The notes under the pieces were generated by a model. The model ran no database searches. It was given only the letters and a program-made list of their open reading frames with translations, and was not told the DNA's origin. From CAZABP01 sp964483245 (GTDB lineage: Bacteria; Planctomycetota; UBA1135; UBA2386), in contig CAZABP010000058.1 of NCBI GenBank assembly GCA_964483245.1, positions 1 through 26,694 on the forward strand: 26,694 bases of DNA, given 5' to 3'. This document shows positions 15,056 to 23,302 of this stretch, in pieces. A program made the translations under genes and the position numbers. Position 1 is the stretch's first letter, and the number at the start of each line of letters is the position of its first letter.

Positions 15056-18000
15056 TCATCCCACCCGCTGATTGCGGACCGCTTCCGCGAGTATGCGCGC
15101 CGCGCGTGCCTCGCCGGGCCGGAGCGACTCGAGCCGCCCGGCGAGGTAATCCGCGATCGCAATCATGCGCTCGCGCTGGGTGAGGTCGCCGTAGTAGTCG
15201 GGGACGTTGTGAGTGAGGTGAGCCAGCACGTGGCCCGTGTCCACATCGGCCTCCAGCTCCATCAGCGCGTAGAGCACCGCGCGCAGCAGCGACCCATGCA
15301 GCTCCGAGCCTTCGCCCATCTCGGCGCGGCCGAACTCGGCGGCGGTCTTCAGGCGCGCGTGGTTGGCCCGCCGGTCCCCCATCAGGGCGTAGAAGTCGCG
15401 CACCTTGAAAGCCTTGGCAAAGTTCTGGTAGTTGTCGAGCGTGTGCGCGCCGCGCGCCTCCAGGTCGAGCATCTTGAGATAGAAGCGCTCGGCGCCGGAG
15501 AGCTTGTTCCAGAGTCCCCGCTCGATCCCCTGGGGCACTAGGCACTGGTTGGCGGTGCTGACCGCGAAGGCGATGAGGTCGTCCACGAAGGTCGTCTCAC
15601 CCATGACGCGTGGGCGGATCGCCTCGGCGGTCATGTCGCGGCCGTCGATGCGGGCATAGCGGGTGAGCGCCCGCAGCGCCGCGGCGTAGCCGGCCATCTG
15701 CAGATCCGCATCTTCGAAGACGTTCTCGTCGCGGTAGAGGCCGCGGGCCTCCTGGTTGAGGCCGGTGAGCCCCTCGACCTGGGCCTCGACCTCTTCCTGG
15801 ATCTCCCAGGCGAGGTCGTCGCGCGTGGTCCTGAGTTCGCCTTTGCGCTTGCGGCAGACCAGCAGGACCGTGCCCTTGACGTAGCTCCCTTCGTCTTGAA
15901 TGCGCTTTGCAGCCTCAGTGACCACGTACCAGGCGGCCGTCACCTGCAACCCGGCAGCCCAGACGATGTTGGCCATGTCGGCCCAGATGCTGCCCGACTG
16001 GTGGGTGAACATGAGGACCTGCAGGCCGTTGTCGGGCATGCACTCAGTCATGCGCTTGTAGGCAGCCACCATGCCGCGGCGGAAGTCTTCGTCTTCACCC
16101 TTGATGGCGAGCGCTCGGCGGCTGTCCCACACCCAGTCAGCGAACTCGGAAGGCGGGTTCTTGCGCAGCCAGGCGATGAAGAACTCGAGGATCTCCTCGT
16201 ACTTGACCGCGTCGCCGTAGGGAGGGTCGGTGATGAAGATCTCGGTCACTTCCGCGAACTGTTGCGCAGGGATGGAGTCGACGTGCGTAGTGAGGCCCGG
16301 TTCGATCGGACAGGACTTGTACGAACCTTGGAGTAGATCGAGCGCGTAGCCCCCCCCTCGACATGCGTAGTTGAAGAGGGTGTTGAGTGCTTGATTGTCG
16401 AAGACTCCAGCCACGATCCCTCCGCCACCGCCGCTGTGGTTCCATCGACTCAATCGCGCATTCGCATTCAACACCTGCGTCAACCCGAACTTCAGCCGCG
16501 CATCGCACGCGCGGTTGATCAGCCCGCCCAGGAGCAACTGCCGCGGATTGAACAGGTGGTGCCAGTGGGTCCAGCCGCGCTCGCGGTACAGCCGTTCGGT
16601 CTCGTCCCCCGGCTCGATGCGCATGTCGGGAACCCATCCCCGCTCTTGCCACTCCGCGAGGTGCTTCCCGACATACTCCTCGACGATGCGCTCGCGCTCG
16701 AGGTCGTCGGCCGTCACCGCGCGGAACTCGTACTCGAAGTTCTTGCCCGATGTTTTTGGCCGCGTCCACTGCACGCAGTAGAGCCGCTCCTGGAAGAGAT
16801 CCCGCTCGCACGGTTTGAAATCGTGCTGCTCCCAAAGGCGCAGCCTGTTGCCGTTCGTGCCGTCCGGCTTTCGGTAGTCGCCACGCAGGGTCGAGATTTT
16901 GGTCCGGTACTCCTTCCCGTCCACGGTGTGAATCAGGTACGGGTCGGACCCGCGCCCGTCGGAACGCACCGTGCCCTGCTCGGCCGCCTCGAGCTCGGCG
17001 GCGCTCACGTCCCCACGGATCGTCACGTCGTAGCGCTTGCGCTTCGCGTCGGGCACCAGCCGCGCGATCACCTCGTAGCCCTTGCTCACCACGCGCGTCG
17101 GCAATAGGGGCACCATCCATCCCGTCTGCGGGCAGCGCGCCTCGACGCAGTAGAGGAAGACCTTGGCGCGCCAGCCCTGGCCGTCGATCTCAACGCCGAG
17201 GCGATCGAGCTCGGCCTGCACCTTGTCCACCAGCGCCTGCTGATCGCCCGCGAGCCGCTCGCGCTCCTCGGGCAAACCGCCGACGATGTGGAAGGCACCC
17301 CAGGTGAGCATGCATGCCACGGGGTTCAGATCCGAGGCGTAGACATCGCAACCGAGTCGCGCCGCCTCGAAGGGGATCTGCCCCGAGCCGCAGAAGGTGT
17401 CGGCCACCCGGGGACGGTGGCCGAAGCGCATCACTCCGAGCTGCTCGATCAGTTCGGGGAAGGTGCGCGCGCGCGTGCCGAGGTGCGCGTTGACCTCGTC
17501 CCAGACGTGGTCGTGAACTTCCGGTACTTCCTCGGGGCGGTAGCTCTCGCCCACACGCTCCCGGTAGGAGGTAGCCGGGAGCATGTGAGCCTCCAAGCGT
17601 CGGCGCTCCCGCTCGGACAAGTCGGCGCGCCAGGCGACCCTGGCGCGCGCAAAAACCGCATTCGAACAGTCCACCGGCGCGGAGGCGGGCAGCACGTCGT
17701 CCGGCGAGACGTCGAAATAGTCGCGCAGGCGCGCCAGCGATAGCGCGGCAAGGACCTCCTTCGGCTTCGGGCGGCGCTTGGCGCGCGCGGCCATGGAGAG
17801 GTCGTCCATCCCCATCAGCAGCTCGAAGATCTCGAGATCCCGCTTCGCGTTGTCGGTCGCCGGGAGCAGTGATCCCAGCACGCAAGCCTTGGCAAGAATC
17901 AGCGGCTTGCGTCCCTTCCAGTAGGAGCCAAGGGCGGTGAGGGTCTTGCCATGCACCGCCATCTGCTCCTTGTAGGCCTCAGCCGACAGCTTCTGCACCG

Positions 18001-18067
18001 GCAGCAGCCGTTCGATGAGCGCGGGCGTCTCGCCGAGGGAGAGCGGCACGACTCCAGCGCGGTTCAT
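15056..18067 (-). CDS. DUF1156 DNA methyltransferase, antiphage-associated
   Basis: The 1003-residue protein probably modifies host DNA as the self-marking arm of the system. The N-terminal DUF1156 region (residues ~15-90) contains LIERLLPVQKLSAEAYKEQ and LGSYWKGRKPLILAKA. SAM-binding motif I is VADTFCGSGQIPFEAARLG (221-239), followed by YASDLNPVACM. The catalytic motif IV is DPPY (614-617, ITDPPYGDAVKYEE), typical of amino-methyltransferases acting on adenine or cytosine N4. A long insert (~270-600) separates the two, as in other large DUF1156 proteins. The ATG at 18067 overlaps the DUF3780 stop as ATGA. A longer open frame to 18661 is an Arg-rich shadow of the DUF3780 gene. Target sequence unknown. 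Confidence 0.9.
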   Translation of the reverse strand: MNRAGVVPLSLGETPALIERLLPVQKLSAEAYKEQMAVHGKTLTALGSYWKGRKPLILAKACVLGSLLPATDNAKRDLEIFELLMGMDDLSMAARAKRRPKPKEVLAALSLARLRDYFDVSPDDVLPASAPVDCSNAVFARARVAWRADLSERERRRLEAHMLPATSYRERVGESYRPEEVPEVHDHVWDEVNAHLGTRARTFPELIEQLGVMRFGHRPRVADTFCGSGQIPFEAARLGCDVYASDLNPVACMLTWGAFHIVGGLPEERERLAGDQQALVDKVQAELDRLGVEIDGQGWRAKVFLYCVEARCPQTGWMVPLLPTRVVSKGYEVIARLVPDAKRKRYDVTIRGDVSAAELEAAEQGTVRSDGRGSDPYLIHTVDGKEYRTKISTLRGDYRKPDGTNGNRLRLWEQHDFKPCERDLFQERLYCVQWTRPKTSGKNFEYEFRAVTADDLERERIVEEYVGKHLAEWQERGWVPDMRIEPGDETERLYRERGWTHWHHLFNPRQLLLGGLINRACDARLKFGLTQVLNANARLSRWNHSGGGGGIVAGVFDNQALNTLFNYACRGGGYALDLLQGSYKSCPIEPGLTTHVDSIPAQQFAEVTEIFITDPPYGDAVKYEEILEFFIAWLRKNPPSEFADWVWDSRRALAIKGEDEDFRRGMVAAYKRMTECMPDNGLQVLMFTHQSGSIWADMANIVWAAGLQVTAAWYVVTEAAKRIQDEGSYVKGTVLLVCRKRKGELRTTRDDLAWEIQEEVEAQVEGLTGLNQEARGLYRDENVFEDADLQMAGYAAALRALTRYARIDGRDMTAEAIRPRVMGETTFVDDLIAFAVSTANQCLVPQGIERGLWNKLSGAERFYLKMLDLEARGAHTLDNYQNFAKAFKVRDFYALMGDRRANHARLKTAAEFGRAEMGEGSELHGSLLRAVLYALMELEADVDTGHVLAHLTHNVPDYYGDLTQRERMIAIADYLAGRLESLRPGEARAARILAEAVRNQRVG

Positions 18068-18639
18068 TCCTTCTCCCGGAAGAGCGGCATGCGGAAGAGT
18101 TCCGGCTCGGGCGGTCGGCGGCGACGTTTGCTGGGCTTCGGCGCGTCGCCGTCCGCGAGCGCCAGGTGGAGCGCACGTCGCCAGCCGCGGTGGTGATCGT
18201 CGTGGAGGCCCGCCTCGGCCACGGTCACCGTGAAGAGCCACCAGCGTTCCTCGGGCCTGAGCGCCGCCCACTTGCTGCCGATCACGGGAAGCTCCTCGTC
18301 GGTGGCCTTCTCCGCCGCCCAGGCCAGCACGCAGAGCTCGCGACCGAGAAGGCGCTCGACCAGGTTCGTGCCGCTGTGCCAGCGGCCGGTCTTGAGCTTG
18401 GCGGCCTTGAGGCGGTCGTTGAACTCGCGCCGGGCGACCTCGGAGATCTGCGACCACACACGGCGCTCGAGCGCCACGCGCTCCTCGTCGCGCGGGATGC
18501 CGGCTTCGCTGCCGCTGTAGCCGTAGTCCTCGACGATCAAGACCTCGCCCGTGCGCGTGGCCGGGATCTCGACGCGAAAGACGTGCGCGCCGAAGCCCTC
18601 GGGTGCGCCGAAATCCACGGTGCCGGCCTTCTCGCTCAC
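18064..18639 (-). CDS. DUF3780 protein, antiphage-associated
   Basis: The 191-residue protein of unknown biochemical function matches my recollection of DUF3780: an N-terminal FGAPEGFGAHVFRVEIP beta region, a central RRVWSQISEVARREFNDRLK helix, a KTGRWHSGTN turn, and RPEERWWLFTVTV. The tail is basic (KPSKRRRRPPEPE). DUF3780 occurs almost only beside DUF499 and DUF1156 genes, so it is probably an adaptor or subunit of that complex. The GTG start overlaps the DUF499 stop as GTGA and its own stop overlaps the methyltransferase start as ATGA, so all three are translationally coupled. Confidence 0.82.
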   Translation of the reverse strand: MSEKAGTVDFGAPEGFGAHVFRVEIPATRTGEVLIVEDYGYSGSEAGIPRDEERVALERRVWSQISEVARREFNDRLKAAKLKTGRWHSGTNLVERLLGRELCVLAWAAEKATDEELPVIGSKWAALRPEERWWLFTVTVAEAGLHDDHHRGWRRALHLALADGDAPKPSKRRRRPPEPELFRMPLFREKE

Positions 18640-21600
18640 TGCTCGACGCTCCCCTGAGCAATCTCGATCCCGAGCTTCTCGCAGAACTGCTTCAGGTCGT
18701 GCCCCGAGGCGAAGTGCGCCCTGCGGAAGCTCATGGTGACCGGCGTGTCGGGCGGGAACTTGTCGAGCACCTTCTCGAGAAGCTGGGTCAGGTAGGGGCC
18801 GTCCACACGCAGCTCACCGACCATGATGCGCGCGGTCTGCGCGGCCTGGCCGACGTCCAGGGTCACGATCTCGAATCCAACGCCCTTGTCACCAGCCTGC
18901 TTGAGGCCTTCGTAGGTCGCGGCGCGAGAGTCGAGCTTGTGGCCCGTGCGCGAGACGAGGCGCGCCGGTCTAGTCTCGTCGATCTGCACGCCCTTCTTGC
19001 CCTTGGCCGGGAAGCGAAAGTCCTCCTTTGACTCCAGGCCGTCCGCGCTCGCGAAGGCGCGCAGCAGCACTTCGCCATCGCCGATCTCAACGGGGGCCCC
19101 GTAGGGCGTGCCATTGCGGGGCTCGCTGCCGTCGAGCGTGTAGCGGATCTCGCCGCGCGGAGCGACGAGGAGCTCGACCTGGCGCTTGCCGCCCTTCTCG
19201 GTCAAGCGGTTGCGCAGTACCAGCGTGTTCTCCCAGACTTTCGGATCGCCGGTTTGGTACTGGCCCGACGGGTCGCAAACAAGAAAGCCGACGCGTAGCG
19301 CCGTCGTCGAATAGGGGTTCTCCTTCAGGGGCGGGCTCAACTCAGAGACCGGAGCTTCCTCCGCGTAGTGGATGCGCGGCGCACTGCCGGCATTCTGCGG
19401 GTTGACCTTGAGACGCACGCGTCCTTCGTCATCCGGCCCCTGCTCGACGACCACCTGGGCCGAAGTGCGCTTCTTCTTGGGGACCTTCGTGACGTAGCCG
19501 TTGCCGAGGTCCTCCCAGAGGCCGCGGTTCGTGGCGATGCCCTTGAGCTGGTCGAGGCCGCGCGGTGGCAGCCAAGGCATGCCCGCTTGTTCGGAGTAGC
19601 AGTCGGCCACGTCTGCCCAGCGCGTCTCTGCCTGGCCCACGGGCCAAAGCAGGTCTTCGGCCTTGTCGCGGATCGCGTCGAACTCCTTCCCGACGTCGAG
19701 GTAGAGCTTGAGCGGGTTCGAGACTAGGGTCTTCTCGATCTGCGCCTCGCCGTCGAATGGCTTGGTCGCGTCGCGGGTCATGTCGAGCGGCTTGGCCGCA
19801 AGCTGCGCCTCCCGACCGGCGCGCTGGATCGGGAACAGGATCTTGTCGAAGAGCCCCAGCACGGTGGAGTTGAAGTCCTGCTCGTAGGCGGCCTGCCTGC
19901 GTTCGAGATCGTCGCGCTGCGGGTGGCCCTTCGGGATGCGTCCATCGGCCTTTTGCGCGGCGTAGAGCTGGCGAGCCGCCTTTTCCACGCTGCCCATCGC
20001 GGTCTTGTCGCCGGTGAGGACGCAGAGATTGTTCTTCTGGCTCAGACCCTCGAAGAAGCGCTGCACCTCCGCGGGCGGGATCTTGGAGTCGGGGCTCACG
20101 ATCACGAGTACGCGGCCGCGGCGCACGCGGTCAGATACCTCATCGAGCCGCGGCAGCGGCAGGGCCTCCTCGTACACCGTCTTGCGGGTCGCCTTAAACA
20201 TGTCCTGCAGCCGGTGGCGGATCAAGGCGTCGATCTGATTCTCGGGCGCGTCGCCTGCGAGGCTCTGCAGGAGCTTCGTCAGGTTCTCCTGACGGTCGAA
20301 GTAGTAGCGGCCTTCCGGGGTGTGATGCAGGTACCAGGCGACCTTCTCCAGCTCCTCGAAAGCGGCCAGGTACTCGGAGGGTTCGCGGAGCGGGGAGGCG
20401 AGGCACTCCACCATTTCCTCGCGCGTGAGGCCTTTCACAGCGTTGACCGCAGTCGAGAGGCTCGCCGTGAGCACAAGCGCGCTGACCTGGGCCGCCGCGT
20501 TCTTGCCGGTTTCGAGATCGATGACCTGTGCGTGCGCGGACTGCTGGGCGTCCCAGATGTCCTTGGCAATGACGTCACGCATCCCGGAGATCTCGGTGAG
20601 TTTGTCGCGCACTTCCGCGACGGAGAGATCGAAGTGCTGCGGACCGACCAGGAAGACGTCGTTGTCCTTGCGATCCCAGACGGACTTGAGCAGGCGCGAG
20701 ACAAGCTCGAGCAGGCCACGGGTCTGCTTGAACTGCTCGTTCTCCTTGAAGAGCGCCACCACGTTCTTGAGCCGCGGGTGGAAGGGATACGTGGCCGCGA
20801 TCTCGTCCGCGATCGCCTCGGCGCCTCGATGGGCAGTCTTCGCCTTGGCCGCCTCCGCGAGCTTGCGTCCGTAGGCGCTCGCGATGTCGGCGATCTCAGC
20901 CTTGTCGGGCAGCGTCTTGAAGAGGCGCTTGCGCAGGATGTCGTAGATCTCGTTTGCCGCGAGGTCCACGGGCGTGATGCTGCGCTCTTGGCGACCCAGC
21001 TCGGAGCGAGCATCCTGGAGCGCCCGGTTGATCAGCTTGCCGCCCATGTCGTAAGCGGCGGCGAGGTCCGAGATCACGACGCAGACGTTCTTCTTCTTGC
21101 CAGCCGCAGTGAGCAGGTTGGCAAAGGCGCGCGTCGCGATGTCTGCAACCGTGCCGTTCCCAACGCGTTGTGTCTCGAGGTAGTGGAAGTACGGCGGCAT
21201 CTCGTCGAGGAGAATCAGCACCGGCTGGTCGCCGCTAAACAGCCTGGTCCAGTCTCTCTCGTCCGGCGCCTTCGGACCCGACGTCCAGAACGAACGGAAC
21301 TGCTCTCCTTTGCCGAGCTGCTCGGCGATCTCTCCCCAGAAGAAATGGTCTGGGTTGTTGCGACCGTTGAAGGCCGCGATTGCGGCGTGGTCGAAATCTC
21401 CTGCGTGCGAAACGCCCGCGGCGTGCTTGGCCCGAAGCGCGGGGTGTCTTGCGAGCAGGCCGAAGCCGACCAGGAGGTGCGTCTTGCCGCCGCCCATCGC
21501 CTGCTTCAGGTGGAACACCGCCTGGGAGGAAGCACCGGCGAGGCGTGCGATGCCCTCGCTGATCAGATCGAGCATGCCCTGAGTAATGTGCGTGCGCTCG

Positions 21601-21719
21601 AAGAATGCCGTCCCGTCAGCCTCTGCTGCGATCAGGTCATCGAGTCGCTCAATCTGGTCGCTGAGCTTGATGGAGAGCGCGTTTGGTTGTAGCTGGCACG
21701 CATCGCGAACGGTCTTCAT
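18636..21719 (-). CDS. DUF499 P-loop ATPase, antiphage-associated
   Basis: The 1027-residue protein is the first gene of the operon. The N-terminus MKTVRDACQLQPNALSIKLS is typical of DUF499. Walker A lies in LKQAMGGGKTHLLVGFGLLA (GGGKT at 76-80) and Walker B in PVLILLDEMPPYF (LLDE at 170-173). The long C-terminal half carries mixed alpha/beta segments with no enzyme motif I can name. DUF499 ATPases are large AAA-like proteins found with DUF3780 and DUF1156 methylases, probably acting as a DNA-sensing or remodelling motor comparable to BREX BrxC/PglY. That role is inference. I prefer the ATG at 21719; a GTG at 21773 would add 18 residues unlike the family, and neither has a strong ribosome site. 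Confidence 0.88.
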   Translation of the reverse strand: MKTVRDACQLQPNALSIKLSDQIERLDDLIAAEADGTAFFERTHITQGMLDLISEGIARLAGASSQAVFHLKQAMGGGKTHLLVGFGLLARHPALRAKHAAGVSHAGDFDHAAIAAFNGRNNPDHFFWGEIAEQLGKGEQFRSFWTSGPKAPDERDWTRLFSGDQPVLILLDEMPPYFHYLETQRVGNGTVADIATRAFANLLTAAGKKKNVCVVISDLAAAYDMGGKLINRALQDARSELGRQERSITPVDLAANEIYDILRKRLFKTLPDKAEIADIASAYGRKLAEAAKAKTAHRGAEAIADEIAATYPFHPRLKNVVALFKENEQFKQTRGLLELVSRLLKSVWDRKDNDVFLVGPQHFDLSVAEVRDKLTEISGMRDVIAKDIWDAQQSAHAQVIDLETGKNAAAQVSALVLTASLSTAVNAVKGLTREEMVECLASPLREPSEYLAAFEELEKVAWYLHHTPEGRYYFDRQENLTKLLQSLAGDAPENQIDALIRHRLQDMFKATRKTVYEEALPLPRLDEVSDRVRRGRVLVIVSPDSKIPPAEVQRFFEGLSQKNNLCVLTGDKTAMGSVEKAARQLYAAQKADGRIPKGHPQRDDLERRQAAYEQDFNSTVLGLFDKILFPIQRAGREAQLAAKPLDMTRDATKPFDGEAQIEKTLVSNPLKLYLDVGKEFDAIRDKAEDLLWPVGQAETRWADVADCYSEQAGMPWLPPRGLDQLKGIATNRGLWEDLGNGYVTKVPKKKRTSAQVVVEQGPDDEGRVRLKVNPQNAGSAPRIHYAEEAPVSELSPPLKENPYSTTALRVGFLVCDPSGQYQTGDPKVWENTLVLRNRLTEKGGKRQVELLVAPRGEIRYTLDGSEPRNGTPYGAPVEIGDGEVLLRAFASADGLESKEDFRFPAKGKKGVQIDETRPARLVSRTGHKLDSRAATYEGLKQAGDKGVGFEIVTLDVGQAAQTARIMVGELRVDGPYLTQLLEKVLDKFPPDTPVTMSFRRAHFASGHDLKQFCEKLGIEIAQGSVEQ

Positions 21720-21757
21720 GGCGGTAGCCGCGAACCCTGGCCGAGGTGAGGATCGTT

Positions 21758-21773
21758 GTGGCCCTGTGGCCAC
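21758..21773. promoter_or_regulatory. Dyad upstream of the defence operon
   Basis: GTGGCC-CTGT-GGCCAC is a perfect 6-bp-arm dyad 39-54 bp before the DUF499 ATG. It covers the alternative GTG start. Position and symmetry suit an operator, but no regulator gene is adjacent. A second palindrome, AGGAGGCCTCCT, lies at 21843-21854. Confidence 0.3.
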
Positions 21774-21890
21774 TGACTCAGCCTAGGGTCCCGCACTAGC
21801 CCGAGCCACGATGCAGTCGGCATCACACGCGCAGGTGGTCCGAGGAGGCCTCCTGCCGCGCGCGCGTCCGCATCCGGGACAGCGATGTCG
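21774..21890. promoter_or_regulatory. Defence operon promoter region
   Basis: This short gap lies between the DUF499 gene and the ssrA remnant. It must contain the operon promoter unless transcription reads in from the ssrA side. Apart from the AGGAGGCCTCCT palindrome I see no clear -35/-10. Confidence 0.3.
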
Positions 21891-22104
21891 TGGAGGCGCC
21901 GGGAATCGAACCCGGATCCCGGAACGCGGCAGCCAAAGCCTCTACGTGCGTAGGTCCGCCCTCGGGTCTCGCCCCACACCGACGACCGGGTGATGGCAGA
22001 GCCAGCTCAACGGTTCTCATGGCCGCCGGGCCGAGCAACCGGGAGCGACCAGCCTGCTAATGTCGTCGACGGCCCCCGCAGGCGTAGGACCGTCGACGCC
22101 GGCC
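21891..22104 (-). pseudogene. ssrA: ssrA 3'-part duplicate (tRNA-like 3' half and pseudoknot region)
   Basis: About 214 nt are close to (~90% by eye) the 3' part of the intact tmRNA at 23520-23738. They include the T-arm GGTTCGATTCCCGG and the acceptor strand CGCCTCCA. Homology stops right where the tag reading frame ends in the intact gene. No 5' acceptor strand or tag is attached, so it cannot function alone. Such displaced 3' ends mark integration or duplication at ssrA; substitutions show the event is not recent. Confidence 0.85.
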
Positions 22105-22447
22105 GTGAGAACCCAGATTGCAGGTGCGCCGACTGCAGCTTGGGCGCACCGTCGACGCGCCGCTCGAACGGGTTGCCGAGGATCGGGAGGGTCGAGCTCA
22201 CGAGCATCGCTGGCGCCATCGAGCCGGAACACCCTTTGGTGATGGGTGCGGAGCCGGCGGGCCTGGCCGCGTGCACGCTCGCAGGTGAACGCGCACTCGG
22301 AACGTCTGCCTGGAGTGAATCGCGGAGACGCCGGCGTCCAACGTGCCGGCTGCAGTTCATGGACAAGCGCCGACCACGTCGCAACTTCGATGGCCCAGCA
22401 GGTGGCGAGCTCACACTCCGGGAGGCACGGTGACGCTCTCCAGGGCT
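22105..22447. other. Intergenic DNA, no gene recognised
   Basis: Open frames exist on both strands but are Arg/Ala/Pro-rich, have no ribosome sites and resemble nothing. This DNA lies between the ssrA 3' remnant and the DUF5615 stop and may be decayed tmRNA or island sequence. Confidence 0.4.
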
Positions 22448-22828
22448 TCAGTCCACTCCTGACGTCTCCGGTCCCTCGAACTCGCGGATGCGGCGGGAAT
22501 CGACGATCCAAAGTCGGCCCGCGAGGTCCTGCCCCGCCGATGCGTCGAGAAAACGGCGGAGCGCGTCTTCGATGGTGGAGGGCGTCAATGGCTCCGGCAG
22601 GCGCAGCACAACGAGGCCGGCGTAGCGGGCGGGCGGAAAGCGCAGGATGCTGGAGAAGTCCTTGTCGAGCGAGATGAGTACGCGTTGCTCCGCGCGGCAG
22701 ACCTCGATGAGCGTCTCGTCCGACGAAGAGCAGAGGCTCTCCGCGACCACGGTCAACACGTCGCAGCAGCCGGCCTCGAGGATCTGCGCCCCTCGAGTGC
22801 CCAGGTTCTCGTCGAGCTTGACCTTCAT
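22448..22828 (-). CDS. DUF5615 PIN-like toxin-type protein
   Basis: The 126-residue protein has the DUF5615 (PIN-like) pattern: MKVKLDENLG at the start (acidic D6, E7), GCCDVLTVVAE, a DETLIEVCRAEQRVLISLDK core with two more acidic sites (DKDFSS follows), and YAGLVVLRLPE. PIN-like folds are Mg-dependent RNases, and DUF5615 genes usually pair with DUF433 antitoxin-like genes, as here. A GAGGT ribosome site before the ATG overlaps the end of the DUF433 gene 7 nt upstream, so the two form one operon. The pair sits inside the decayed ssrA duplicate. RNase activity is a family-based inference. Confidence 0.85.
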   Translation of the reverse strand: MKVKLDENLGTRGAQILEAGCCDVLTVVAESLCSSSDETLIEVCRAEQRVLISLDKDFSSILRFPPARYAGLVVLRLPEPLTPSTIEDALRRFLDASAGQDLAGRLWIVDSRRIREFEGPETSGVD

Positions 22829-22835
22829 CCCGACC

Positions 22836-23069
22836 TCACGCCGTATGGACCGTCCGCTCCCGCGTCATCTCCGAGCCGTAGGCGACGCAGGCCCGGATGT
22901 CATCGGCCGTGAGCTGCGGGTACTCCTTCAGGATCTCCTCGGTGCTCATCCCTGACGCAAGGAAGTCGAGGATCAGCGAGACCCAGATGCGATGGCCCCG
23001 GATGCACGGCTTGCCGCCGCAGACCGCCGGATCGATCGAGATGCGATCGAGCAGCTCCTTGTGTGTCAT
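22836..23069 (-). CDS. DUF433 antitoxin-like DNA-binding protein
   Basis: The 77-residue DUF433 protein reads MTHKELLDRISIDPAVCGGK, then PCIRGHRIWVSLILDFLASG, then MSTEEILKEYPQLTADDIRA, the typical G-x-P-x-I-x-G-x-R signature plus a helix-turn-helix-like segment. It precedes the DUF5615 gene and is probably its antitoxin and repressor. The ATG at 23069 is preceded by a GGAG ribosome site; an in-frame start at 23186 would add unrelated residues. Confidence 0.87.
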   Translation of the reverse strand: MTHKELLDRISIDPAVCGGKPCIRGHRIWVSLILDFLASGMSTEEILKEYPQLTADDIRACVAYGSEMTRERTVHTA

Positions 23070-23231
23070 GGATGTTGCTCCGTCGTGATTGTCCAAGGCC
23101 CAGCGGTGGGCCACCGCCGTTGTCGATGCCCGCGCCTCGATGAACACGGTAAACCATCCGCACGCGCGGCTCGTGCCGAGCAACACACGCGCCGAAACCC
23201 GTGGCGCCTGCTGGGTTGCCGCCGAGCGGTT

Positions 23232-23295
23232 GGCTTCCGGCCGAAGATCGTGAAGCGAGCGGCGCAGTCATGCCCCGGCGCGTGAGGCGACGCAA
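23232..23295 (-). pseudogene. ssrA: Decayed ssrA promoter and 5' end
   Basis: A promoter block TTGCGT-N17-CATGAC (23295-23267) matches the intact ssrA promoter TTGCGC-N17-CATAAC, including the TGCGCCGCTC flank. About 17 nt further, CGATCTTCGGCCGGAAGCC (23250-23232) aligns with the intact 5' domain CGATCGGTTTCGACCGGATGCC after a 3-nt gap. The acceptor strand GGGGGC is deleted. With the 3' remnant at 21891-22104 it outlines a former complete second tmRNA gene, now split by the DUF433/DUF5615 pair. Confidence 0.6.
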
Positions 23296-23302
23296 GGGCA
23301 TG

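Noticed and set aside
15055..15162. N-terminal extension of the PLD-helicase
   Set aside because: It only overlaps the end of the methyltransferase gene in another frame; the ATG at 15054 gives proper coupling.
18068..18661. N-terminal extension of the DUF1156 methyltransferase
   Set aside because: The extra 198 codons are an Arg-rich shadow of the DUF3780 gene; the ATGA junction at 18064-18067 and the family N-terminus support the shorter form.
21891..21960. A tRNA gene suggested by the GGTTCGATTCCCGG T-arm
   Set aside because: No D-arm or anticodon arm follows; the surrounding sequence matches the tmRNA 3' part instead.
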